A DNA stretch of 64,000 nucleotides from Scilla litardierei. Lineage: Eukaryota > Streptophyta > Magnoliopsida > Asparagales > Asparagaceae. A program made the position numbers and the translations under genes. Under the pieces are notes generated by a model, which made no database searches, was not told where the DNA came from, and saw nothing but the letters and a program-made list of their open reading frames with translations. The DNA is taken from the NCBI GenBank assembly GCA_030789695.1, contig CM061141.1, positions 192,769,689 to 192,833,688 of the forward strand, read 5' to 3'. This document shows positions 46,515-57,030 of this stretch, piece by piece; within the stretch, counting starts at the first letter, position 1; each line of letters opens with the position of its first letter.

Positions 46515-47629
46515 GGCCCATGTGCCTACATTTTCTGATTTTTGTGGGGTCCCTACCCCTTGCATATAAGCACTATTTTTACCATATTTTGATGTGGCTA
46601 CTATTTTCCTTAGTTTAGTTTTTAGTTTAGTTTTAGAGAGAGATTTTCTTAACCGTCACAATTTTGTAGAAGACAAAGATTGGATTTTTATCTATTGCTT
46701 TTGCTTGGAATCTTGAGTCCTTAATTCTCTACGAATGTCTATTGCGCTGCAACGTTTTGGTAACGATTTCTAATCTTCTATTGCTTGCTTTAATGTCTTC
46801 TATTGCGATTATGATTTCTCTTGTTTTTATTGAATTGTCTATTGTTATTTCCTTAATCCATGAGTAGTCTTATCTAGGGCTAATGGATTAGCCATAGGAT
46901 CTTGGGATTTATATTTAAAGTTAGGATTTTTAGGTTGTTTTAGTGTAAAAGGGATGTGATTTGGTTGATCCAGACAAGTTTGTTGGAGATTCCATATAGG
47001 GTTCGTATTCCCACGAGGTGGCGCAAACTTCTGACGGATATCCTATGGACTTAATTAGGTATGTTGGGGGATCCAATTAGGGTTCGTAGTCCCACGAGGT
47101 GGTGCGAACTTCTGATGGGATTTACCGGCATTCCTATATTACTCATGAGAGCCATCAGGTCACATATCGAGCTCTAATTCCCACGAGGTGGTATGAGCAA
47201 GATTGAGTATAGTTGTCGATCGTAATGCACGTATCGTGTGAGAGTCTATCCATAAGGTGGGGCTAACACGGGATACGTTAGACAAGTGGCTCAACGATAG
47301 TTGGCCATGAGTTCTATATTTTTAGATGCAACAATCTCTCCCTAATAAAGCCAATTTAACGTAAGAGTTCTAGCCTAGCATCGACATCCGATGATCCTAG
47401 TGGTGACTCCTAATGCCCTAGTCTTTTTATATTTGTTGATAATCCTTGATAAGAGATATTTGTGACAACTAATTTCACTTCGTCTGCTGACAACATTCTA
47501 AGATCTAGAAAATACCCAATTCTATTAGCATCAGCTCCATGTGGGATCGATATATTTCTATATTACAAAGCTCTGAAACCGTGCACTTGCGGTAGTTTCC
47601 GGGTGTAAATCCGGAGCGCATCAAGCTTT

Positions 47630-47647
47630 TGGCGCTGTTGCCGGGAA
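47630..47647 (+). other. Athila-type primer-binding site
   Basis: TGGCGCTGTTGCCGGGAA differs slightly from the usual Athila primer site TGGCGCCGTTGCCGGGGA and lies 6 nt after the LTR end CATCA. Confidence 0.8.
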
Positions 47648-47779
47648 GGTAATTATTACTTGGGTTTATTTCTTTATTGAAGAATTTGTTAGCAACTCTT
47701 ACCATCTATCATCTTTCCATATTTTTATTCTTCTTTATTCCTTTGCTACCGACGTTTTTCTTTGAGTTTGTTGTTGTGC

Positions 47780-49525
47780 ATGAACACTCGCCTCGGGGGG
47801 TTTAACGATCGATTGCTATTTGACCCCGAGATTGAAAGAACAGCAAGGAGACTCAGAGCTGAAAAGAGGAATCTTATTAATTCTGAACCAATGGCAGAAG
47901 GCACCGCTAATATCCCTCCATGTACTGGCTCTATTTGGGATCACATAAAGCCCATTTTATATAGTACATCTTTTATACTGAGACCGCAGCTGGCAACATG
48001 AAGCTTTGAATTGAAGACTGGCTTGATCAATTTCATGCTGCAGGACCCACTCCATGGGCACACTCACAAGAACCCTAACCATCATATAGACATCTTCCTA
48101 GCAAAGTGTGATACCTTCCAGATAAAGGATATGAGCGGCACTGCAATAAATCTCAGATTATTTCCGTTCACCGTACGGGACAAGGCCGATTATTATTTGA
48201 GAGCATACCTTACGAATACCTTCACAACTTGGGAACAGTTGGCTTTGGCCTTCATTAACAAATTCTATCTACCATCCAAAACGGTGAGGATCATAAGGGT
48301 GATCACCAACTTTAAGCAGCTTCCTCAGGAGTCGCTATATGAGGCATATGAGAGATTTAAGGACTTGCAACATCAATGCCTGCACCATGGTGTCTCGGAG
48401 TGGGACCTTATTCAGTGTTTTTACAATGGGCTCAAGCCCGATACCAAGATGATCATTGACACCTCTGCTCAAGGCGCCCTATGATCCAAGCCACCTGAGG
48501 AGGCCATATCTTTGTTGGAGCAAATGTCCTCAAACAACCAACAACGGAGCGATGAATGCTCAACACTTAAAGGAACAAATTCAGAGGTGAAGATTGCTAC
48601 ACAGCTTGAGGGCCAGCTTAAGACTCTTTGCAAGCAGGTTGCACGAATTGAGCAGAGGTTGGATTCTACTCTAACTACTTCCAGAGCTCCATTTATGCTA
48701 CACATGAGGACTACGCCGAGCAAGGGTACGCCCCAATAAAAGGGTCATGCGAAAGAACATGCTTACCGACGGAGCAAGTTAATTTTATAGCATGAGAGGG
48801 GAGAAATTAGTGGCAGAATCCGACGGCGAGAAATCATCCCAGATTTTCTTATAGCAATCCCAATAGAGCATTGCAACCTCTAACCCAACAGAGGCCATCA
48901 CAACCCCCTCAGCAGCAAGGGCCACCTCCACAGCAGTAACAATATGGATTCAGGCCATCTGGGCCTTACAGACCATCGGGTTATTATAATCGCCAGCCTT
49001 ATCAGCAACAACAACAGCATCAGCAACCGATAAAGCAAAAAACCAAATCTGGAGGTGACCTTGGATGCTTTTATTAGTGGTCAAACGAAGACACATGTAG
49101 AAAACTCAGCGGCTTTTAGGAATCTTCAAGCCGTCGTTGATGGACTGAATACCCAAGTGTCTCAACTTCTAACGACTCAATGGAGATTGCCCTCTTAGCC
49201 TGAGCCAAATCCTAGTGACTAAGTCAACGCAGTGGTAGTAGTCACTGCAAGATGAGAAAAGAGTATCGACACTGTAATGGTGCCGGTTTCTAAAAATGTG
49301 GGCGAACGATCATCTACTCCTACACAAGCGGAGGATATTACTACATCTAAACCTATTGTGGCCGGAAACAAGGAGAGACCTATGGAGGAGCCACATGCCA
49401 TTGAAGAGAAGGAGGCTTCACCTTCCACATTGCCTATTCCTACCACTACGGCACCGACGGATGCTACTACTTCTGAAAAATCTATTCCAAAGGATGCCGC
49501 CAAGGACAAGGGAAGTCGACCTTGA
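47780..49525 (+). pseudogene. Athila-like Gag (Retrotrans_gag type), with stops
   Basis: Starts MNTRLGGFNDRLLFDPEIER, TARRLRAEKRNLIN, the usual Athila Gag opening. The core reads LRLFPFTVRDKADYYLRAYL, TNTFTTWEQLALAFINKFYL, ESLYEAYERFKDLQHQCLHH and IQCFYNGLKPDTKMIIDTSA, clear capsid-domain signature. Breaks: a TGA near 47999, a TGA at 48482-48484, and further stops in the Gln/Pro-rich part (48850-49060). The C-terminal part has a TQLEGQLKTLCKQVARIEQR coil and SAAFRNLQAVVDGLNTQVSQ. The last open stretch (49277-49525) is Pro/Thr/Lys-rich and ends at a TGA that is also the first three bases of the 3' LTR. Confidence 0.8.
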
Positions 49526-49941
49526 TGTGTCCATATTTTACATCTTTTCATAGCATCATGCCATTGCATTTCATGCCATTTTTGCATCCAAATCCCGTAT
49601 TTTCCTACGATATTGCAAGTCTAACGTTATATTCGAGTTTCATAGAGTTTTAAGTATTTTTAGGGATTTTGGAGCGATTCGGGACCCATTTTGGATATTG
49701 ACACATCTGGCATGCCTGTGAGCCCGTTGGCGAAGCTCTACAGCAGTTCGTCGAGTTTTGGGAGCCATGGGAGGAGTGGAGGAGAGTACAAGAAGAGAGG
49801 AGAAGCTGTCAGGAGCTTCAGCTAATGTTTTCCCAGGCGACTCGACTGAGCAGAGCAGCTGCTCGGTCGAGCAGAGGCAAGATGAATAATGGGAGCAGAT
49901 ACGCATGCCACTTGGACCGAGCACTCATGGTGCTCGATCGA
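49523..49941 (+). repeat. 3' LTR of the gag-only Athila-like element, truncated
   Basis: Starts TGATGTGTCCATATTTT like 37047 and follows it for about 420 bp, including early CTCGGTCGAGC-type motifs (about 49845-49935). Cut by the LTR that starts at 49942. Confidence 0.75.
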
Positions 49942-51516
49942 TGATCGCATCCCGATGTACACCCGAAAAACGACTTGTAGTTTTACCGCAAGCGCCCGGT
50001 GTAGTGGAGAGCGGGTATCGATCACAGGGAGGACAATTGACAGTATCTAACTTTAATTACCTAGCTATCAAAAGAATAATAATAATTTGGTGTATCGTCA
50101 CAATCGTTCAATAGCAGATAAATATCAATATAATAAAGCGTCTAGGGATAGGAAATCCCCACTACGGACCGTCTCTCCTCCTTGTGAATCATAAATTTCA
50201 TTGTTGCTAAGCTTGAATAAAGGTGAACTAGTCGCAACTTAATGTGGAACCAAGCTCACGCTCTCGCGCTATTACCGGTCTGTAGCAAACCTAGGTTAGG
50301 GCCCACTCTCGTGCAAACCCTAGCCTAAGCCGCTAGTGTGAAGAACGACATCATTGTCCAATCGCATCTCGAGCCCACTCTCGTGCAAACTCGAGCTACG
50401 ATCTAGGTTGTGATAATTCGTATTCGTCCAATCTCTTGCAAACGAATATTAATATAGACTCATAATTAAAAATCCTAGCTTTGGTCCAATCTCTTGCAAA
50501 CCAAGTCTAGAGAAATTCAATTATCAATCTAAATCGAATATCTAGGCCTTCCTATCAATTGGGATCCAATCTCTTACAAATTCCAATCGATATGAATTCC
50601 TAGCTACTCGTGATATAACAATCACAACCTAACCATTATCAATTCTAGCAACAAATCCATGAATTCCAGCTGAGATTTCCAGCTGAGATTTTCTCCAAAG
50701 AGTAGCCGTCAAAACCCTAAAAGAACTCTCTAAAAAATAATTCAAGTCTCTCCTAAAACTAGGGTAAAAACATGGCTTAAATACAAGCCAAAATCGTCCA
50801 AAAAATCGTGACCAAACTGCCCATGCGCAGCCCAAAATTCGCAATCCTAGCAGCTGGCGAAGAGGGTCACTCGGTCGAGTGACCCTTGTCACTGGCCCGA
50901 GTGACAAACCTAGTAAAATAACAGTAACTTTGGGGTTTTAAGGGGTCCATCTCTCGGGGTGGCTCGGCCGAGTAGGCTTCTTCATTTGGCCGAGTAGCTA
51001 TCTTGCTCGGCCGAGTGAGCTTCCTTAGATTTTCCAGTAGCTTCGGCTCTTTTCTTTCTGGATTCCCTGACTGACTCGGGCGAGTGAACTTTCTTACTCT
51101 GCCAAACGGAAATCCTTGCTCGGGCGAGTCTGAAATCTTCGTGGCGTATCCATTCTACTCGGGCGAGTCTGATCTGTCACTCGGCCGAATGAGTAGTCTT
51201 GCTCGGCCAAGTGATGTGCTCCTGAGTTCATTTCTTCTCCTATTTACTTCCTCGTCGCTCCTATCGAATTCCTTCTTCTCCTGCTCATCCTCCATCGCTG
51301 ATAGGTCCTCAAATAAGCCGTGGGCGACACTCCAAAGTGCGTGAAACTTATTGATCTCATTTTTGCTCCAAATCGCTCCATATTTCCTGAAATACGAAAA
51401 AAACAAGAAATAGTGAAAAGCATCGCAATATTTTCGAATAATCGTGAAAAACGCAATATGGGCAATCAAAACATCATGAAAACATGCAGAAAAAGGTATA
51501 AAATATGGAGTGATCA
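49942..51516 (-). repeat. 3' LTR of the minus-strand Athila-like element
   Basis: 1,575 bp. On the minus strand it starts TGATCACTCCATATTTTATA after GGGGGATTT and ends GATGCGATCA. TGATC and GATCA form a 5-bp inverted terminal repeat. The U5 side has the CTCCCTGTGATCGA and GCTTGCGG phrases typical of this LTR group. It also holds three CCACTCTCGTGCAAAC / CCAATCTCTTGCAAAC-type short repeats (about 50310-50580). Confidence 0.7.
50774..51212 (-). promoter_or_regulatory. LTR array of CTCGGCCGAGT-type palindromes at 21-22 bp spacing, with TATA-like box
   Basis: 11-bp motifs start at 50870, 50892 (22), 50963, 50985 (22), 51006 (21), 51075, 51097 (22), 51119 (22), 51158, 51180 (22) and 51202 (22). 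The middle member of a triplet is sometimes degenerate (51097) while its spacing is kept. On the minus strand the array precedes GTATTTAAGCC at 50774-50784. Confidence 0.7.
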
Positions 51517-53364
51517 AAATCCCCCAAGCTTACTGCTTATTCGTCCTCGAGGAAGACAAGAAAAAGGCGAACCCAGCGGAAAAAATAAGGAAAAGGAAAA
51601 AAAACGAAAGAGATAGAAGATAGGAAGGAAAACAAAGAGGGAGGTGCTAGATCATTTTCACAGGACGTGGGTTTTGCTTACTCATATAGCATATGGTGAA
51701 TATAAAACACATGCCAAAGATTTTTATCTCAATATCATAATCATATGGATGCATTCAAAATAGAAACCCAAGAATAGCAAACTAGTATAAAATATGGAAT
51801 CATTCTAGAATTAACATCGTCTGAAGCATCTAAGGCGGCATACATAATCATAGACCACACACTTTTCAATTGAATGCTTTCTATTTGGAGTATAAGAGAT
51901 ATCACACGATGTGGATCAATAAGAATAGAAAGGTATGGTCTTCATGAAATGCATGCTAAGTTTCAATTCCTGGATTTCGTAAAAAATTTTAGTAATCTCA
52001 CCAATTATAGAAAATTACCTAGCTTAGGTTGTCATGCACAATCAAGTAGTCACTCTTTTACACATCATTGGATACTCTCCCCCAAGCTTATTTATAAGCG
52101 TGGTGGCATAAGATAAATCAATAAGCTTATTCCCCATTTTTGAAGCTCCAAAAAAAATAAAAATAAAAGAGGGGAGAATGAGAGAAAGATTATGAGATGG
52201 GATCATATATGAACTTCTTTTCTCTTTTCTTTTCTTTTCTTTTCTTCTCTTTTTTTCTCTTTTTTATTTTTTTTTATTTTGGGGGTATGGAGCATGGATT
52301 TTTATAGCGGGGGAAAATGCCAATATAGGAATCGCTAAAGGGAGATTCACCAATGATTTTAAGTATAGAAACAATGCTCAAAATATGTGGAGAAAGAAAT
52401 ATATGTAACACTCGGTTCACTCTATAGAATGTGCACGATAACTTTTAGCAGAGTAATGTAATCTACTCAGTTTAATCTCAGAAAGTAAACTAATCCAGTT
52501 ATATTAACCTAGCATACATTCAATCAACCTGAAAGTGAAGCGTACAATTTTCAAGCAATTAGAAGTGATATAAGAAAAGAAAGCAATACTCCAGATATAA
52601 GCAATAAATGCGTGAAGCTTGGTGTGTTTTCTATGAAGAGTATACGGTAAAAATCATCAGACTCAGCTAATAAAAGAATTTCATCCATATACATACATGA
52701 AAGTGCGGGTTACTATCTCAAATGCAAAGCAAGACATAGCATATGATATCTGAAATAAAAACTATGGCATGACAAGATAATATGCATATAGAGATAAGCT
52801 AACACCATGTCATCACCATCACAGAAAATTCAACTCTAGCAAAAGGATAAAAGAAGTAAGGATAAAAGAGAATAAAGGCGACTGTACAATGCAGCACACT
52901 CCAAAAAGTAAGAAAACGTGATGCATGGAAAAAAATTGAAAAAGTGGGTGAAAATAAGTGTAAAAACAAAGAAATGTTGGAAAAAGAAAATAAAAGGCGA
53001 CAAAAATAAAAAGTGCGTGAGAACTCACTCCCCCAAACTAAAGTGCACAGTGTCCTCATTGTGCAAAGTGTGGCACACTGAGAGGTAAAAATGTGGGTAG
53101 GGCGGGTGAGGATGCATGTATGAGAATAAAAAAATAAAAAAAGAAAAAAATTAAAAAGTATGCGATGGGAATGCAAGTGATGCAACCAGAGATCAAAATG
53201 CTGTCAGATAGGTGTCCCCAAAAGTACTCCCTCACTCCCAAAAAGATATAGACAGATATGAACAAAAAAAAGACCAAAACGTGTGTGGAGGAGGGGTGCA
53301 AAATCAGCAGGATCGGAAAATATCCAGCGTAACAACAACAAAAATATCGAAGGCATCCAGTGTG
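51517..53364 (-). other. 3' noncoding region of the minus-strand Athila-like element
   Basis: Polypurine tract (51521-51531 as TCCCCCAAGCTT) and CGTCCTCGAGGAAGAC (51542). A second CTCCCCCAAGCTT is near 52078. CACTCCCCCAAACT with GTGTCCTCATTGTGC lies near 53028-53062, the inverted counterpart of 13430. It also has a CTTTT-rich low-complexity run (about 52216-52280). Open frames here are low-complexity shadows. Confidence 0.65.
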
Positions 53365-53914
53365 TGTTGGATCCTGACAAAACAAGGACGTTATGATTGA
53401 ATAATAAAGTCGAGACTTACGCTTGTGTACGCGGCATCGTAATCTCGGAACTTCGCCCTCGGATTCGCCACAACGGTCGATACTTCGTCACGGAGGATCG
53501 AAGCAGAGTTTCACCGCCTAAATCTCTAACTAGAAGAGGATTTTAATGGAAGTGAGAAGAAGAACATAAGATGCCTTATGCAAACGTATGGCATGGAAAG
53601 TGTGGAATGAATGCCTTACCCTTGGGTCCTATTTATAGGCTTTAGGGGTGGTTATTGTTGGAAATAACCAATTATAAGCTTATTAGCCTATATTAGCACA
53701 TTCATTTATCCTATTCTTCATTCACTTATCAAGTGCCTTTATGCACTTATAAAGTGACTATTTCCACTTATCGAGTAGCTTTTTCCACTTATCGAGTGGT
53801 CCTTTTCACACGAGAAAAGGTTCCCTTCGTGCACGCTTTTGTGCACGCACATCTGAGGTCCGTATAGCCTCATACATCCCCTCATGGGTGTATTTATGTT
53901 GTCCATATCCAACA
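53365..53914 (-). repeat. 3' LTR of the pol-bearing copia element
   Basis: 550 bp, TGTTGGATCC to ATATCCAACA on the plus strand (inverted TGTTGGAT/ATCCAACA). Followed by TCTCCCACTAACACTT, on the minus strand AAGTGTTAGTGGGAGA, the polypurine tract. CCTATTTATAGGC near 53628 is a TATA-like box. Confidence 0.8.
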
Positions 53915-54931
53915 TCTCCCACTAACACTTGAGGGGATTGTAAGGAAACATCTTTTCCTTTAACCTCTTCTGTTTGTCATACCGAGAAATAGGCCGTGTG
54001 ACCGTCATGCGCATAGAGTCCGCTGTTGTGCACTTGTTAGAGATACACAACACCCCTCGAGGTGCAAATTTAAGTAGATCAACGCATGCTTTACCCTAGA
54101 TTATTTCTTCACATTTCTTATACTTTATATTCAACAATTGAATCACATCTGGATTACAATTGGCTGGCCAGCTTTGAATCTCTAAAGTCCAAATGTGAAT
54201 ATGAAATTAATCTTCCTCTTCTTGCGATCCTTTTGATCTTGACTTGACTCGCTTTTCTAACATGCCCCGCCGGACCGAATTAACCATAGTCCATAAGCAA
54301 CATGCTAAGATAGCAATCACCCAGTCAAATCTTAAGGAACCAATTAGAGTCCATAAGGGTAATGAGTTAAGACCCATATGGTCTTTGGGTCTCACATAAT
54401 AGTAAACACAATTACTATTCTAACCCAATGGTCAAAATGCATACGTAGTATGAATACGCATTACAACATCACTCTTTTTCCAGGGAGCGTATGTCTTAAT
54501 GATGTTGTAAGGATGATAACCAGACACCACAATGTCTGACTTTGAGTCACTCTTACTACTCAAATGATTTTTGGACTCACATCCCGCATAAGACAGATAG
54601 GATTTCAAAAAATCCTCTTAGATCTTTTGAAAGCATCCATATGATGCAGATCTTTCATACGACCATTTTTTTAAGTCATGACTCTAAATCATCCGTCTGA
54701 CGATTTTGACTTTAAACAGGTCTCATCTTTATTTTATCCGTCTGATATAATAAAGGCGGTTGCTCATGTGAGAGAGCCAACCTCAATCTGGCCGACATAC
54801 TAAAAAGTATAGCTGAGATTTCAAAAATGTACACAAACATTTCTTAAGAAATTCATTTGCAATGTTAAAAAGAACTTATTCTTTTATTAAATTTGATCAT
54901 TTACAGACATGGGAATTTACATTGGTACAAC
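53915..54931 (-). other. 3' UTR of the copia element
   Basis: About 1 kb between the RNase H stop and the polypurine tract, unusually long. No ORF is supported. The short open frame at 54395-54207 has no recognised motif. Confidence 0.55.
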
Positions 54932-55143
54932 TCAGCTCTTACGCAATCCTTGAGATGATAAGTGTTTGTAAACCACATCTCTGGGGATCGCCTTCGTAAG
55001 CGGATCCGCTATCATCTCATGCGTAGATATGTACCTTACGTCTACCTTCTTAGTCTTGTCATAGTCTTTTGCAAATTTGTAGCAGATATCTATGTGTTTA
55101 GTCTTACAATGGAATTTTGGATCTTTGACATAGGCTATAGATG
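54932..55143 (-). pseudogene. Ty1/copia RNase H, C-terminal fragment
   Basis: The minus strand gives TSIAYVKDPKFHCKTKHIDI and then DVRYISTHEMIADPLTKAIP, the conserved end of copia RNase H (the KTKHIDI and ADxLTK motifs). The normal stop follows GLRKS at 54932-54934. The N-terminal part is separated by the Tekay-type insertion at 55144. Confidence 0.85.
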
Positions 55144-55783
55144 TGTCACGCCCCGCTTCCCAAAAATGTGGAGGCGAGACGTGAGAAGGTCCGCACAAAC
55201 TTGAAGCTTTGAAGCTCCAAGTCTGATAAGCGTATAAAAACACTTATTATGGCAAGTCCTTGCAAATGCGATACGAAACAAAGATAACAATAAGAAAATG
55301 AGACAATAAACAATTTATTGAATCTCTGAATATCCATAAATAAATTACAATATCACAGAAAAGCCACCAGGCTAAAAGAAAGAGTCTAAGGCCCAAACAT
55401 GGCCAACAAAATATAACATACATACAAGGGTGCCACGCACCAACAACTAACAGCAAACCTAAACAAAGAAGTGAACACGAGCGGTCTCCAAGACAGGCCC
55501 CTGGTGTCCACTCACCACCTCGGCAAACATCAGCATCAGAAACACCATATCCCCTGTAACAAAGCTCTGGCTCTGGGTCTAACATGTGACACCCAAAAGA
55601 GAGAGGGGCACATGTCAGCAAGTCTGGAAAGACTTGTGCAAGGAAACTGAAAGGAATGTAAACTAGCAACCTAGCACTTATAATATTAAGCAATGACATG
55701 ACAGTTTAGTTCGATGCAGCAGTTTAAAAGAGAGACAAGCACGCACGATGTAGCGAAAGCTACCAATTCACTAATTCACGAAT

Positions 55784-56062
55784 CACTTATCACTTATCAC
55801 TTATCACTTATCACTGTTAATCACTTAGTGCATAGAGAGTCCACTTGCTGGCCAGCTCGTGGCTCAGTCCGCTTATCTCGTATCACTATTAATCACTTGT
55901 CACTGTTTATCACTTAGTGCATAGAGAGTCCACCTGCTGACCAGCTCGTGGCTCAGTCCGCTTATCTCGTATCACTATTAATCACTTGTGCACTAGAGAG
56001 TCCACCTGCTGGCCGGAGTGGCGGATCAGGCCAACTCGGGGCTCAGTCCGCTTATCTCTTAC
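55784..56062 (-). repeat. Tandem repeats inside the Tekay-like LTR
   Basis: First a run of CACTTAT units (about 55785-55815), then three copies of a 70-90-bp unit containing TAGAGAGTCCACCTGCTGGC and GGCTCAGTCCGCTTATCTC (about 55830, 55919, 55990). The same array lies at 62365-62645. The solo LTR has a different repeat at the equivalent place (GTCACTCAACGAGTGCCC twice, about 28440-28510). Confidence 0.75.
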
Positions 56063-57030
56063 CCCACCCATATGTGTCGAGCATTGGGGTTTCCAACTAA
56101 CTGAGCTCGCTTCTGGAACACGAGCCAGGAAGTGTATTTGGCATAGGGGTGCACCTAGCCGGTATCCGAGCGTTGGGGTTTCCAACTACAGGGCTCGCTT
56201 CTGGAACACGAGCCAGGAATATAATGTTGTAGCGTGTGCTACGCAATCACGATAAATAATCACTATGCAATGCCAGGAACAGATATTTGCGTACCGTTAA
56301 TCGAATTTAAACGTGACAGGCAAAATGCAATGACATGAACATATTCGCGTACCGTTAATTTAAAGTAAACGTGACATACAAGCATGATGAGGGTGACGGA
56401 CCAAGCTTCGTTGTCAAGCTAGATCAATGGCGTCTAGACGGCTAACCTTTCACCGTCTAGTCTCTTTTACGCTAAAGCAAGGTAAATGGCCTAAGACATG
56501 GCCCAAATCAAAAGATGCAAGTTTCACTTGCCTAGCACCGAGGAAGACGATCGCGAAGGTTCGTCCCACAAGCGCTAATCTACGGGGAAGGGAATCGCTG
56601 TCATGGAGAAACAATCATCAAACAACATCCATTATTACTAGGGTTTCACAAATATCAAGTGTGGGTTTTGAGATTATTAAAGGAAGAATACTACCCGTGA
56701 AGAAGCGGAGGAACGACGCCGAGAACTATGGCGACGGAAGAACGATCCGGCTCAGATCTGGAAATGAGGGAAAACCTGGAGAAATGGGTTTTGATGTGGA
56801 TTTTGGGGGTTTGATGAAAGATTGAGGAAGATGAGAGGTAGCATATGTGAAATGAGGGTTTGGATGATGATGGATGAGCTTGGGATGAAGGAGGAAGGGT
56901 TTGGGGATGAAGGGGGATGATTTGGGGAAGGAGGAGGTTCAGGAGAAGAGAGGGAAGAGAAGAAAACGATTGGGGGTTTATATAGAAAATCGTGTGGCGG
57001 CTAGGGCAAACTAGGGTTTCCTGGGCTGAT

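Larger units (their letters stand above)
37047..47623 (+). repeat. 5' LTR of the gag-only Athila-like element (interrupted)
   Basis: Two pieces, 37047-37756 and 46520-47623, total about 1.8 kb once the copia element and one GGCCC copy are removed. It ends GCGCATCA six bases before the primer site. The termini TGATG and CATCA are a 5-bp inverted repeat. The second piece holds GCATATAAGC (46563-46572), a TATA-like box. Confidence 0.7.
37047..49941 (+). mobile_element. Athila-like gypsy element, gag-only, with nested copia insertion
   Basis: 5' LTR (37047-37756 plus 46520-47623), primer site 47630, gag (47780 onward), then a 3' LTR from 49523 that is cut at 49941 by the next element. LTR starts TGATGTGCCCATATTTT and TGATGTGTCCATATTTT match each other. 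The internal region is only 1.9 kb and contains gag but no pol. Left flank is AGAGA; the matching right flank is not in the window. Confidence 0.75.
49942..53364 (-). mobile_element. Athila-like gypsy element (minus), 3' end only
   Basis: 3' LTR (51516-49942 on the minus strand) preceded by a polypurine tract and 1.8 kb of 3' noncoding region with the standard Athila motifs. Cut at 53365 by a copia LTR. No coding part is in the window. Confidence 0.7.
53365..55143 (-). mobile_element. Ty1/copia element, 3' end (RNase H, 3' UTR, LTR)
   Basis: On the minus strand: C-terminal RNase H coding (55143-54932), a 1-kb 3' UTR, polypurine tract, 3' LTR. It is cut on its 5' side by a Tekay-type LTR at 55144. 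This is the only copia element in the window with pol sequence left. Confidence 0.75.

Noticed and set aside
56427..56825. 132-aa open frame repeated at 63009-63407, and the 150-aa frame at 55247-55699 repeated at 61836-62288
   Set aside because: Both lie inside the Tekay-like LTR and recur only because the LTRs are near-identical. No motif, and the solo LTR does not keep them intact.
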